Below, piece by piece: positions 1-10,082 of a DNA stretch of 64,000 nt (its first letter is position 1; each line of letters opens with the position of its first letter). This DNA is from Gordius sp. MW1 (Eukaryota > Nematomorpha > Gordioida > Gordea > Gordiidae): contig OZ038527.1 of NCBI GenBank assembly GCA_964036665.1, forward strand, positions 6,386,001 through 6,450,000. Direction: 5' to 3'. The notes under the pieces are model-generated. The model had not been told where the DNA came from. It ran no database searches and was given only the letters and a program-made list of their open reading frames with translations. The position numbers and the translations under genes are program-made.

Positions 1-154
1 TAAGTGGACCAAGGGGATAGTTAGGAAAGCTGACAATAATTTCAAATATTGGGTAGAAGATAGCGACGGGAATGAAGTGGCGCGGCATATGAATCAGTTA
101 AAGAAAAGGAAAGTGTTCGGGGAAGTAGGGATGCAGTTAATGGGCAGATGTTAA
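1..154 (+). CDS. Ty3/gypsy-type integrase C-terminal end (partial, runs off window)
   Basis: The frame from base 2 to the TAA at 152-154 encodes 50 residues starting KWTKGIVRKADNNFKYWVED and containing RHMNQLKKRK. This is the small SH3-like/GPY domain at the end of gypsy integrases, normally written KW-x-G-x-I followed by a strand-rich stretch and H-x-x-QL. The second integrase at 36273-36509 has the same order (KWTKGTIVHT then WRHVDQLKVRK), which supports the call. The catalytic core lies outside the window. No break is visible, so this may be the 3' end of an otherwise complete element whose 3' LTR follows. Confidence 0.72.
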   Translation, partial: KWTKGIVRKADNNFKYWVEDSDGNEVARHMNQLKKRKVFGEVGMQLMGRC

Positions 155-556
155 TAGGACATGTTTGGACTGGCCTAAAGATGTTACTTAATATACCTTA
201 GTCGTTGTAAATATAACATGTCGACACTATCTATTACATCTATGTTACTTGATATTCCAAATGTATTATAATGATATTCCAGATATATTGTAATAATAAT
301 TATTGTATATGAAAAAAAATAAAATAAAAAAAAAAATAATAAAAAAAAAAAATAATAATAATAACGCAGAAATTATATGTCTCAGTGAAAACATTGTAAT
401 TTCGCAATAACTTTATGTATGGAATGTAGCGTGGAAATTGTGTGTCTCAGGCAGAACAATTGTAATTTCGCAATAACTTTATGTATGGAATGTAACGTAG
501 AAATTATGGCCTGATGTACTTACTCTCAAAAAAAAAAAAAAAAAAACGAGATGAAG
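155..556 (+). other. 3' untranslated part of the gypsy element with A-rich tract before the LTR
   Basis: Non-coding and AT-rich, with A-runs at 311-360 and 529-546. It holds a two-to-three copy direct repeat (365-507). The last 30 bases before 557 are purine-only apart from one C, as expected for a polypurine tract that primes plus-strand synthesis next to a 3' LTR. Confidence 0.4.
365..507. repeat. about 65-bp tandem repeat, just over two copies
   Basis: The block GTAATTTCGCAATAACTTTA followed by TGTATGGAATGTA is seen at about 391 and again at about 461. Each copy is preceded by a G-x-AGAAATT/GGAAATT-type word and CTCAG. Copies differ at a few positions. Confidence 0.7.
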
Positions 557-2050
557 TGATGTATTAATTTGATTGTGTATTTATGTTCTCATATTTTTAT
601 TGTATATTTATAGTCTTATATGTTTATTTTATTTTTAATATTGTATACATATCAAAATGGGATATGATATGTCAGAAGAAATTGTAGCTCATGTGTGTTT
701 TGGGAAATTGATCTGAAATTGTATGGTGTGTCGAGATTAATTGTGTATAGTTTGAAATTTGTATTGCATATATCGGATTTTTGGATATTTATATATTAAA
801 TGTTTTAAACCTTATATGTTTTAATAATATTTATCTTATTTGTATATTATGTTATAAGTGATTGTGTTTCACTTATATCTACGGATTTATAGTATATGTA
901 GTAGACGTTTTGTATGTACATTATCATTGATTGTATTGTATGACCAAGTTTGTTACCATGGGTATATCGAGATTATGTGTAATGTTTGATTTTGTGTTAT
1001 ATGTGTTACTGCTTTAACGGTTATATGTAATGTCATAGCGACATGGTGTAGACGAGTTTTGTATTGTTGGTAGTACAAGTGATAGACATGGGTTAGAAGT
1101 GATGTATTAATGGGGTGTATTAATTTAATTGTATATTGTTCGCATATGTTTCGTGTATATTTAGTTATATACGCCTATTTTTATTGTATATTTTTATGGT
1201 CTTAAATTTTGTATGTATATGTTCACGCTGTTCTTATAAATGTATCACATAATGCGTGTAACGTTAGGGAATATTGAGAGAATTTGTATAAAGATGCGTA
1301 ACGTCGAATGTGAAATAGCGCCGTTGTATGACTGTTAATTGCTATGCAATTTTTGTTGTAACGGAAAATATGAGTAGGAAATTATAAATATGGGATAATA
1401 ATGTATCTTTATATATCGCGCACGATAACGATACGGAAGATGTCAGCAAACGAAGGGGTGCGATCAAGGTCAGCCAAAGAAAAAGAAAGAAAAAAAGGAG
1501 GTGTCATATATGTATGACATATATGTGAAGACATATATGTGAAGAGTAGCTAGCATGGCAGGGGATATGTGACAGAGGTTGTACGATAGTAGGAGGTAGA
1601 CAAAGGAAATCGAAGAAGAGCAACGTAAGGGACGCGAGGGAGAAGAGCAACTGGCGTGGAGCCTAACACGTATATGTCAAGAATAGCAGTCATAGATACA
1701 AGGGGTGTTTACCAGATGCTAGACGATAGTAAGCGGGAGACAAAGGAAATCTAAGAAGAGTAACGTAAGGGGAGAAGAACAACTGGCGTTAAAACAAACA
1801 ACTGAAACAAGACACATAGAATGAGAGAGGGTCAGAAATAAAGGAGGAATACATTATTCATTAATTAATTTGCGCTTCTTAATGTAATTTAGTTATAAAC
1901 GTGAAATAAAAGCCGTGTATTTATCTAACGAAGCCATACATAATATTGAAATAAAAGTCGTGTATTTATCTAACGAAGTCATACATAATATTGAAATAAA
2001 AGTCATACATAATAATCATTTGTGTGCTTTCACTCTTATTTAGCTTATGT
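557..2050 (+). repeat. probable 3' LTR of the gypsy element (boundaries uncertain)
   Basis: Begins TGATGTATTAAT directly after a polypurine-like tract, as an LTR would, and contains no ORF. A related stretch recurs at 1097-1215, so the region has an internal duplication. Two about 120-bp copies with GACAAAGGAAATC lie at 1585-1660 and 1725-1800. Poly(A) signals (AATAAA) cluster at 1904-2000. The 5' LTR is outside the window, so the ends cannot be fixed by comparison. The assignment rests on position after the integrase end. Confidence 0.35.
1903..2013 (+). repeat. 45-bp tandem repeat carrying AATAAA poly(A) signals
   Basis: Units start at 1903 and 1948 with a shortened third at 1993. Each opens with GAAATAAAAG and ends near CATACATAATATT. 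Every unit therefore carries a canonical poly(A) hexamer. In an LTR this would give a set of alternative 3' ends. Confidence 0.8.
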
Positions 2051-2619
2051 CCCCTGATATTCTCGCATAGCACATATTTGGTTATAGATTGCTTTATCTA
2101 ACTTACCTTTTGCAACATATCTCTTATATAATGCATGTATGAAACTTCTTACTACCCAGCACATGCCATCATAAATCTAGAAAGTGAAGAAGGCTTGTTC
2201 GAAAAGGAGAGCTCATAATAAATTTTGACAGCAAGCATCCTAGGAACTTCATAGCTTTACTATTTGTGTGCTATTACTCTAATTTAGCTTATACCTCCTG
2301 ATATCATGTACCGCTCTAATGTGGTATACCAAATAGCTAGTATCGATTTTATTTCTTGCATTGCACATGTATAAGATCTCTTCTATTAAAACATTGATAC
2401 AGTTAACTAGCTTTACATTAATCAATAAATAGGAAAAGGAAATGCTTAATAAATTTATAAACTTAGAAGCAGTGTATGTCAGGTGCTCGCTTTTGACTTT
2501 GATACCCGATCTTTAACTTTCATTTTACATAGTAAACTAACACTAACCCCCCCCCCCCCCCTCCAAATCTTAACTAATAATATCAGTGGTTTACATAACT
2601 GGACAAAATATAAACAATC
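2051..2619. other. no gene recognised; C15 homopolymer at 2547-2561
   Basis: AT-rich sequence without an open frame of note. It may hold the 5' UTR of the non-LTR element that follows. TTAGCTTAT-x-YCCTGATAT occurs at both about 2040 and 2286, a diverged direct repeat. Confidence 0.5.
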
Positions 2620-5293
2620 ATGCGGATTAAGATCGCATCACTAAACATTAATACCTTAATGGTGGAAGGGAATCAACAATGTATGATAACATTCGCTAGG
2701 AAATATAAACTGGACGTTCTGTGTTTACAACAAACTCGGATCCCCCTCTCCAGAGTCGATAGCGCATATTCAGACTACACAATATACCATGCTGGTATCA
2801 GTGAGAACCCAACCACAGGAGTGTCCACAATATTAAATAAACGTCTCTCAATCTCGAGTATCGACTGGGTTAATGACAGAATCCTCATCCTCAATGTCAC
2901 ATTCGGGTCACGCACTCTTTCATTGATAAACGTCTATGTCCCCACATCGTCATATAAACTTCAAATATTGAAAGACTTTTTCACTCTCCTTTCAGGAAAG
3001 ATCAAAACTCTAAATCGCAGATCAGTGCCCGTTATCATTGACGACTTCAACTCTTCGGTTAAGTACACTGATCGTGATGACCCTGGCTTGGTTGGCCCTG
3101 ACTCTTTAGGCACAAACAATAGAAATGAAATTTTTCTGAAAAAATGGTGTAGAAGGTTGAAGTGGCGTATTGCCTCTACTTTTTCCGAACTCCCCACAGA
3201 TCAGCTGGCAACATTTAGAAAAAGGAATAGTTCTCAAACAAGCCAAATAGATCACCTGCTGTGCAGATCACGGCATTATAAAATTGTTAAAAACTTTCGT
3301 GTTATACAGGACACAATAATCGAAAAGGCGGACCACAGCGCCATAGCAGCTGAGCTGGTAGTGAAATCAGCCACCTTACGAATACCATCATTACGCAATA
3401 ATCCAACGATAAGGCCACAAGGTTTATCAGGTACAACCGAATTCAGGGAATATCTACGCAAATTTGGAAATACAAATTTTTCTGCTTTACCCATCAATGA
3501 GTTGAGTCTGAAAATATCAGCTATATTTGCTAATGCCCCCAAGTGCCAGAATCGAATGAAGACAAAAACTTGGTTCTCACAACAAACGATAGGGCTACTG
3601 AGGACAAGAAATCAACTTTTTTTTGATGATAAAAATTTCCCATACAAATCCTCTTGCCTGTCGGCCCTCAGCAAGCGCATCAAGTCAAGCATAAGCCAGG
3701 ATAAAATGGCTTATATTAATTCGTGAACTAGCGAGGCAGAGGCGGCGGCCCGCTCAAATAATACTCACCAACTATTCAACATAATAAAAAGCCTGAATCG
3801 TAGCTCCTTTTCAAAAAGGGCATACTACAACATAAAAACAGCAAGTGAGTCAAACGACTCCTTAATTCTCTGGTACTATGCTACATCTAATCTTTTGTAA
3901 AGTCTGGGCGAAAGAAGAAGCACCAGAATCTTGGGCACTAGGGCGGCTTATCAAGCTTTTTAAGAAAGGAGATCCATCTGATCCTAATGATTATAGGGGA
4001 ATCACAATTATAAATCTTGAGTCCAAAATATTTATTAAAATAATCTACAACAGAATATATAATGAGGTCGAGGGCATTCTCAAACAAAATCAAGCAGGGT
4101 TTAGGAAATGCCGGACTACAATAGAACACATCATTACACTGAGAAATATGATAGATGTGTCGCGTTTCAGTGGGGACTCTTTAGTTTTAGTCTTCCTAGA
4201 CATTTCGAAAGCGTTTGACTCCCTTTCCCTTCTTTACATATGGGAGTCGCTATGTCTATTGGGAATTCCCAAAAAATTGATTCTTATGATCTTCCTGATC
4301 TACAAAGACATGAAAGTAATAGTAACGCATCTACAACACAAATCAGACCCGATCCCAGTGACAGTGGGAGTTAGACAGGGCTGCCCACTGTCCCCTCTTC
4401 TTTTTATAATAGCGATGGACTTGATCGTATAGCGGTCTATACTTGGCTACGATGGCATTAATGTAAACGGAAGCAACATATCATCACTACTTTTTGCGGA
4501 TGATATATGCCTTATCGCTTCGTCTGTACCACAGGCTCAATCGATGGTTGATAGATTTGCTACTCAGGCGAAACAAGCAGGGTTGTTTATAAATGCTGGT
4601 AAGTGCTCTATGCTTGTAATAAATAATCAATCAGAGGAGGAGTTAATAATAGAAAATAACCCAATACAAGCATCCCACAGAGTAAGGTATTTAGGAGTAG
4701 AACTAACAGAAGATTTGTATGCTGACGAAGACTTAGAATTAAAGCTCCGGCGAACTCTTGTAAAATTTTACTCCTGCTCGGCAATCTGGCGCCCGCGCCA
4801 ACTGGTCCTTAACACCCGCCTGAGGATCTTTAAAGTTATGATTCTACCAACACTTCTTTATGGGTGTGAATCTTGGTCGTTGCGTGCCCCCGGCATAAAA
4901 AAACTCCAAATAAACATCAACAGAATGCTACGAATTGTATGTCGAATCATTTATCCGGCAACGATAACAAACGAAAATCTGTGGATGCGTTGCAAGATCC
5001 CTCCAGTTAAAAATATTATGTTAACAAGGAAGTGGAATTTTTTAGCACATCAGGCCCGGAGGAAGGGAACAAACTATTGCCTGTCTTCCCTGTTCTGGTG
5101 TCCTCCTTCATTAAGAGGCTTGAAGTGCAATGGCAGTTGGCTTCATAAGACTTTTCGTGAAATTCAACTATTAGGTCAGGACTGGGATTCAATGTTGACA
5201 ATAATGCAAGATAGGAAACTATGGATAGAGTTCTCAAAGAATCAACTATCTTGTCTTTCAACTACAAGGGCGCGTACATCTCATTCGTATTAA
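2620..5293 (+). pseudogene. APE-type non-LTR retrotransposon ORF2: endonuclease plus reverse transcriptase, broken
   Basis: Residues 1-240 of the 2620 frame form an endonuclease/exonuclease/phosphatase fold: LNINT (motif I), LQQTR where the family has LQET, IDDFN for GDFN, SQIDHLL, and ADHSAI for SDH. The metal-binding Glu is Gln, so nicking activity is doubtful. The reverse transcriptase follows from 3878 with DYRGIT, AGFRKCRTT, motif A FLDISKAFDS and GVRQGCPLSP. Motif C, LLFADD, lies at about 4487-4504. Thumb and a C-terminal region (LLYGCESW, HQARRKG) run to 5293. The YRGIT signature suggests an RTE/Proto-like clade, not settled. Breaks: TGA at 3724, a shift from frame 1 to frame 2 before 3878, and an in-frame TAG at 4430. 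The element is dead as it stands. Both key RT aspartate regions survive, so the decay is recent. Confidence 0.88.
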
Positions 5294-5535
5294 TCGCTCT
5301 CCCAGAATGTTCTTTTTAATTCTTATAGATTTGAGTATTACAAATAAACATGCCATAATTACACTGCATATTAATCAAATTTGTTACAGGAACATTACAC
5401 ACGTTGTCACCAACGTGGCCTTATGCGCCATTTGGCGTGAGAAGGGGCCCAACCTTAGATTGCACTTACTAAGCTCTTGGGCGTCTTCGCGGCAATCATA
5501 CATACATACATCTCTCTCTCTCGTTATCGATTTTA
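5294..5535 (+). mobile_element. 3' UTR and tail of the non-LTR element
   Basis: Contains GCGCCATTTGGCG, a short palindrome at about 5426-5438, then ends in CATACATACATA and TCTCTCTCTC at about 5500-5521. A simple-repeat tail instead of poly(A) is common in RTE-like elements. The element ends close to 5521-5535. Confidence 0.6.
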
Positions 5536-5551
5536 ATTGTTTTTAATTAAA

Positions 5552-5627
5552 ATGAGATACGTGCGGGAATCGAACCTAGTATCTATTGAACCTAAGTCAG
5601 ACGTTTAATCCACTGAGCTATGAGACC
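5552..5627 (-). repeat. tRNA-derived SINE head or decayed tRNA
   Basis: Read on the minus strand it has an A-box TAGCTCAGTGG, an anticodon-arm-like GTCTGACTTAGG and a B-box GGTTCGATTCC at tRNA spacing, about 75 nt in all. The T stem is broken (CTAGG against CCCGC pairs poorly) and the acceptor arms do not pair cleanly. A tRNA-derived SINE or pseudogene fits better than a working tRNA. The arm resembles tRNA-Lys types but the anticodon is not readable. Confidence 0.55.
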
Positions 5628-5716
5628 TGAAAAATTTTTTGGGATAATATCACTTATATATTATAGCTATAACATTTTTTTTTTTTTAATATTTTGGGAA
5701 CTATTTGAAATAAATT

Positions 5717-6032
5717 AATTACTATGCAATTTATGGGCTCGTTTTTGTTGTCCGTTCGATAATGTCTGATGCTATCAAGTTATATTCACCAGCTTCCTGC
5801 CGTGGAGGTTCGTGTTCAATACCCGGAGAAGCCAAATTTTTTAATTAAATAGAAAAATTCCTTCCCACCTTTCTCGCCCATATTTTTTAATTAGATGTAA
5901 AATTTGTATAAACATTTTGCATATAATGCCCATAAATTGCATAGCAAATATGCTTCATTTATACGGAGTAGAGATCAGTCGTCCCCCCTTCCCTTCCACC
6001 CTCACCCTTCCCACGAGGGCCGAAGGCCCGAG
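5717..6032 (+). mobile_element. short HINE (non-autonomous Helentron/Helitron2-like) element, 316 bp
   Basis: Starts AATTACTATGCAATTTATGG and ends in the GC hairpin GGGCCGAAGGCCC then GAG. The inverted copy of the 5' end, CCCATAAATTGCATAGC, lies about 95 bp inside the 3' end. This asymmetric inverted repeat plus a 3' hairpin is the hallmark of Helentron-type elements, and the same ends bound the 1.7-kb copies below. Its interior is not the minisatellite of the long copies. It has a tRNA B-box-like stretch (GGTTCGTGTTCAATACC, about 5807-5823) also present in the truncated copy at 48779. Confidence 0.75.
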
Positions 6033-6234
6033 TTCTTATTCGATCCAAAAAATAACGAAGCGCCGATTTGTGTTTTTCGCATTTGGAAAAACACAAATCG
6101 TAAGAAATAAACAAAATTTTTTACTCACGTTTTCATATTGTGATTTCGGTCTCGCAAGGGCAGGTTTTGTAGGGTTAGGGTTAGGTCATTTTAGGTTGAA
6201 GATGCATTATTACTTTCTTTGGATCGAATAAGAA
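6033..6234. mobile_element. MITE with 17-bp TIRs, about 200 bp
   Basis: Perfect terminal inverted repeats TTCTTATTCGATCCAAA and TTTGGATCGAATAAGAA. Inside is a 15-bp perfect hairpin (6064-6078 with 6086-6100) and a telomere-like stretch GTAGGGTTAGGGTTAGG at about 6168-6184. Block B lacks it. The superfamily is not clear, and the left end abuts the HINE so no target duplication can be read. Confidence 0.7.
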
Positions 6235-6599
6235 AATGGAATGTCAGATCGCTTATACAGTACAAGAATTTGGATCGTGTAACATTGGCCCTTTTACTAC
6301 TACTACTACGCCTCTCACCCTCCCTCTCTACTATAGTAATAGCTCGTATTACGCCACTACTCTTGCACACACCACACATCATTAATCACTCACATGCACT
6401 AAGGGTATAGTGTTATATAAGCATATAAGCCAATTAGATAGAGGGAGGGAGGCTCAAAGGATGCCGCGAATTGGCATAGGGACTAATCGCATTTTTGATA
6501 TATATTAAAAAGTAATAGAAATTGGGGAAAAAATCATTTCTCAATGTACCCTAAGTTGGTTCTACCACTTTGAGGTTTAAAAAATTTGTTAGTTATTTA

Positions 6600-6771
6600 A
6601 TTTCGCCCTATAGAGCGTCAAAAAGGGCCAAACGGTCATTTCGCAACTTTGAATCTAATTATTTCAAAAACCTGACGTATAGGAAAAGAACTAAAAACAT
6701 TTGTATTCACCACAAATAACTCTATCAGAATATGTTGACCGTTTCCCGGTTGATATTTTTTGTAGACCTAT
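6600..6771. repeat. element end related to the 2-kb long-inverted-repeat element
   Basis: CTCTATCAGAATATGTTGAC and TTTTTTGTAGACCTATGCAA here match the terminal arm at about 25522-25575 (CTCTATCAGAATTATTGGTC, TTTTTTGTAGACCCGTGTAA). This is a relic or relative of that TIR family. It is also present in block B at about 53800-53965. Confidence 0.45.
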
Positions 6772-6799
6772 GCAATTAGCCTTTCATCCTGTCCGATTC

Positions 6800-7195
6800 C
6801 TTGTATTTTCTTTTCTAATGAATCGAGGAATATCTCTTCTCTGATTCCATACCATACACCCACCTTGGGGAGCATACGCGCACATAACGGTTAGGAGACC
6901 CCCTTGATCTGCAATCTTCACCCACATTTGCCTGTCGGAACAATGATTGACGTCCACCACCTTGTCCTTGAACGATTCGCTTAGAACGATACCACCGTTT
7001 CTACCATTTAATGACCCACTGTAGAATAGTTTGTAGGCTTCTCCTAGCTCCCGGGCTTTGGTTCAGTTCCACCTTGTCTCTTGTTGGCCGGCGATGTGTA
7101 CCTTTTTTTTAACATTTGTGCGACCTCGATGCTCTTCACCGTCAACGTCTCCACATTCCAGCACGTTAGTCGCATTCTTTCCACAACTAATTTCC
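6800..7195 (-). pseudogene. RTE/BovB-type endonuclease fragment (copy A)
   Basis: The minus strand reads RMRLTCWNVETLTVKS, then after a +1 slip VHIAGQQETRWN. A further frame gives TKARELGEAYKLFYSG, NGRNGG, SFKDKV, DRQMWVKI and CAYAPQGG. This is the N-terminal half of an RTE/BovB endonuclease: WNV motif, QETRW with the catalytic Glu present, and AYAPQ. It is truncated before the DFN and SDH motifs and no reverse transcriptase follows. Frameshifts lie near the poly-T at 7104-7111. The corresponding copy B at 53960-54371 is less broken. Sequence 5' of it (7260-7500) is conserved in both blocks and is probably the element's 5' UTR. Confidence 0.72.
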
Positions 7196-7259
7196 TTACC
7201 CGCCTTCGTTGTGAGTTGGACAGTAACCCTAGTGTGTTTTTCACATTGCACGGGCGGGG

Positions 7260-8379
7260 TATGCAGTGCGCGTGGTTTGTGGAGACGCCCTAGCTTTCTG
7301 TTGTGAAATTTTGTTTGAAACTATCATGATTATGGAGTTGGCTTTTATAGCCGGTTTCCGACCTGAGGACAACCTTCCACTTTTTGCGCACGGACTTAAG
7401 ACCGTCGTAGGTAGTGTTAGATATGTGCCATACAAAAATAAAATACAGAGATTTGAAAAGTGGACATATTTTCTTTGTGCAATTTTTCACAAAATAGTCC
7501 ATAATAACTTACGACAATAAATTTAAAGCAATTCTATGAATTTTTATATCTAACCTTATTTGACAAGAGAAATATCTTGTTTTCTTTATAATTGAAATGG
7601 TTTCCTCTTTAATTTTTATTAAAATCCTTTACAGCTTAAGGCATACGTAGATAAAATTTTATTTATTTTTGTTCATTTTATGCATATAATTATTTATGAT
7701 GATCTATTTATACATTAAAAAAGGATTGGATTGATTTTGGCTAAATTTAAAAAAAATAAGTAACATTTGAGACAATACGGCACATAATTATCTACTTTAT
7801 AAGCTTTCCTATTGTATATTTTAAAAAATAAATCATTTCAAACTACTAATTTAATTATTTTGTCTGTGCTAATCCCTTATCACTAAGATTAACATCCTTT
7901 TCTGTGTATCATACCCATTTTCAAGGTACTATTATCCTAACATGTAAGCGATGATATTATTAAATTATTATGGTATGATATTCATGTATAATTCTACAAA
8001 TTAAACCCTCTCTCAGCTTCAGCAATCATAGTATCATAATTCATGTTAACTGCTGATAAAAAAGATGTTTTATTCGATTAGGTCAGCTTTGTACTTCCGT
8101 TTTATAGGCAACGCCTGCAAATTATTATTTTTTAACTAATGGGGTACACACGAGCCAAAAAGATTCTATATATTAGAAAGCATTAGGCCAAAACCTATCA
8201 AATTTTCACCTAATCTAGTCCATGATAAAGTATACGGCTACTAAAAAGGTCAGATCCATTAGTCTAAAATTGCGTTTTATTTCGAATTTATAAGTAAAGT
8301 GGGGTATGAGGTCACAAATACTCTCGTGGGTTAAAGAATCACTCTGTTTATATACTTAAAAGTGCATTATATGCATATT
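7260..8379. other. duplicated host/relic sequence without a recognisable gene
   Basis: Matches 54430-54879 and 56608-57265 in block B. About 7690 is the empty site of the block-B HINE. I see no coding region beyond short chance frames. Confidence 0.6.
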
Positions 8380-10076
8380 AATTGCTAGGCAATTTATGGG
8401 CTCTTTTTTTGTTGTCCGTCCGTTGTATCCTCCCTATCTATTTGCATTGGGTATATTAGGTTATCGCTTTTTTAAATTAATGCATGAGAAAGAGGTGCCC
8501 CACCCCTCATCTCTATCTCCCTGCTGTGTTATTTTTTAAATTAATGCATAAGAGGTGCCCCACCCCTCATCTCTATCTCCCTCGGTGTGTTATATATAAG
8601 ATTTGTTAAATTATCTATTATATAATAAACATAAATAAAAGTTGTTTACTTTTAATTGCTATGCAATTTAATTAGTTTTTTAGTTAGAATCCCGGAGTTT
8701 TTTTTGACTCTTATGATTGTTCTTGTTACTATCATTGATAATAAGAATTTTTGGCCGTCCGCTGGCTCCTGACCGATGAAAAAAATGACCATTGGCCAAA
8801 ATGTGAATCGAAATTATTTTTTTCGTTTTTTTTGACTATTATGATTGTTCCTGTTCCTACCATTGCTATTATGACTTTTTGGCCGTCCGCTGGCTGCTGA
8901 CCAATGTTATATAATAAACATAAATAAAAGTTGTTTACTTTTAATTGCTATGCAATTTAACTAGTTTTTGGGTTAGAATCCCGGAGTTTTTTTGACTCTT
9001 ATGATTGTTCTTGTTACTATCATTGATAATAAGACTTTTTGGCCGTCCGTTGGCTGCTGACCAATGGAAAAATGACCATTGGCCAAAATGTGAATCCGAG
9101 TTTATTTTTTCGTTTTTTTTGACTATTATGATTGTTCCTGTTACTACCATTGCTATTATGACTTTTTGGCCGTCCGCTGGCTCCTGACCGATGGAAAAAA
9201 TGACCATTGGCCAAAATGTGAATCGAAATTATTTTTTTCGTTTTTTTTGACTATTATGATTGTTCCTGTTCCTACCATTGCTATTATGACTTTTTGGCCG
9301 TCCGCTGGCTGCTGACCAATGGAATAAAATGACCATTGGCCAAAATGTGATTCGAAAACTTTTTTTTTGTTTTTTTTGACTATTATGAATTTATATCCAC
9401 TTTTACCGTGTCCTGGCTGCTGACCAATGGAATAAAATGACCATTGGCCAAAATGTTATTCGAAAATTTTTTTTTCGTTTTTTTTCGACTATTATGAATT
9501 TATATCCACTTTTACCGTGTCCTGGCTGCTGACCAATGAAAAAAATGACCATTGGCCAAAATGTGATTCGAAAATTTTTTTTTCGTTTTTTCACTCTTAT
9601 GAATTTATATCCACTTTTACCGTGTGCTGGCTGCTGACCAATGGAAAAAAATGACCATTGGCCAAAGTGAGCATCAAAATTTTTTTTCCGTTTTTTGGCT
9701 ATCATTAACTTATAGAGTATCTGTTGGTACTGACCAATGGAGAAAAAATGACCATTGGCCAAATTTTTGATTTTTTTAATTAAAAATTGTTCAAATTCAA
9801 CAAAAAATTTCTCCCAACAATTCTGCAAATTCTTATTCTTGTTAATACCAGACTGTCTGCTATCCATTAGAAAATATCACCACTGGCCAAAGTGATGGAA
9901 AATTTGTATAAATAATTAATTAATCATTAGGCATTCTCGCCCCTTCCCACCTTTATCGCCCATAAATTGCATAGCAAATATGATACATTTATACGGAGTA
10001 TAGATGAGTCGTCCCCCCTTCCCTTCCCCTCCTCCCCTTCCCTTCTCCCCCTTCCCACGAGGGCCAAAGGCCCGAG
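8380..10076 (+). mobile_element. HINE array unit 1 (1.7 kb, Helentron-like non-autonomous element)
   Basis: 5' end AATTGCTAGGCAATTTATGG, 3' end GGGCCAAAGGCCCGAG, with the inverted 5'-end copy CCCATAAATTGCATAGC at about 9960. Body in order: a CCGTCCG-bearing lead; a doubled GAGGTGCCCCACCCCTCATC block (8493-8512 and 8550-8569); an AATTGCTATGCAATTTAACTAG block (8656, 8946); then about nine minisatellite monomers of 107-129 bp (8700-9750). The tail is pyrimidine-rich. No transposase gene. Long minus-strand frames over the monomers are translated repeat. It inserts in T-rich sequence, as Helentrons do (T|T). Confidence 0.82.
8700..9760. repeat. HINE minisatellite with paired CCAATGG/CCATTGG words
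   Basis: Monomers of about 107-129 bp each hold GGCTGCTGACCAATGG, a short A-rich gap, then GACCATTGGCCAAA, so each can fold into a CCAATGG/CCATTGG hairpin. The same array is in every long HINE (10430-11470, 12110-12940, 55310-56180, 62720-63710). Confidence 0.85.
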
Positions 10077-10082
10077 TTTATT

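Noticed and set aside
5552-5627. Functional tRNA gene
   Set aside because: A and B boxes are present but the T stem and acceptor stem do not pair.
7058-7520. Several plus-strand frames of 66-84 residues
   Set aside because: Opposite strand of the RTE endonuclease and its 5' UTR; the same shadows occur in copy B.
9403-9867. 154-residue minus-strand frame over the HINE minisatellite (also 11214-11570, 12570-13088 and smaller ones)
   Set aside because: The translation is the repeat read through (GQWSFFSIGQQPAHGKS...), it changes frame between monomers and shows no domain. The DNA repeat explains it.
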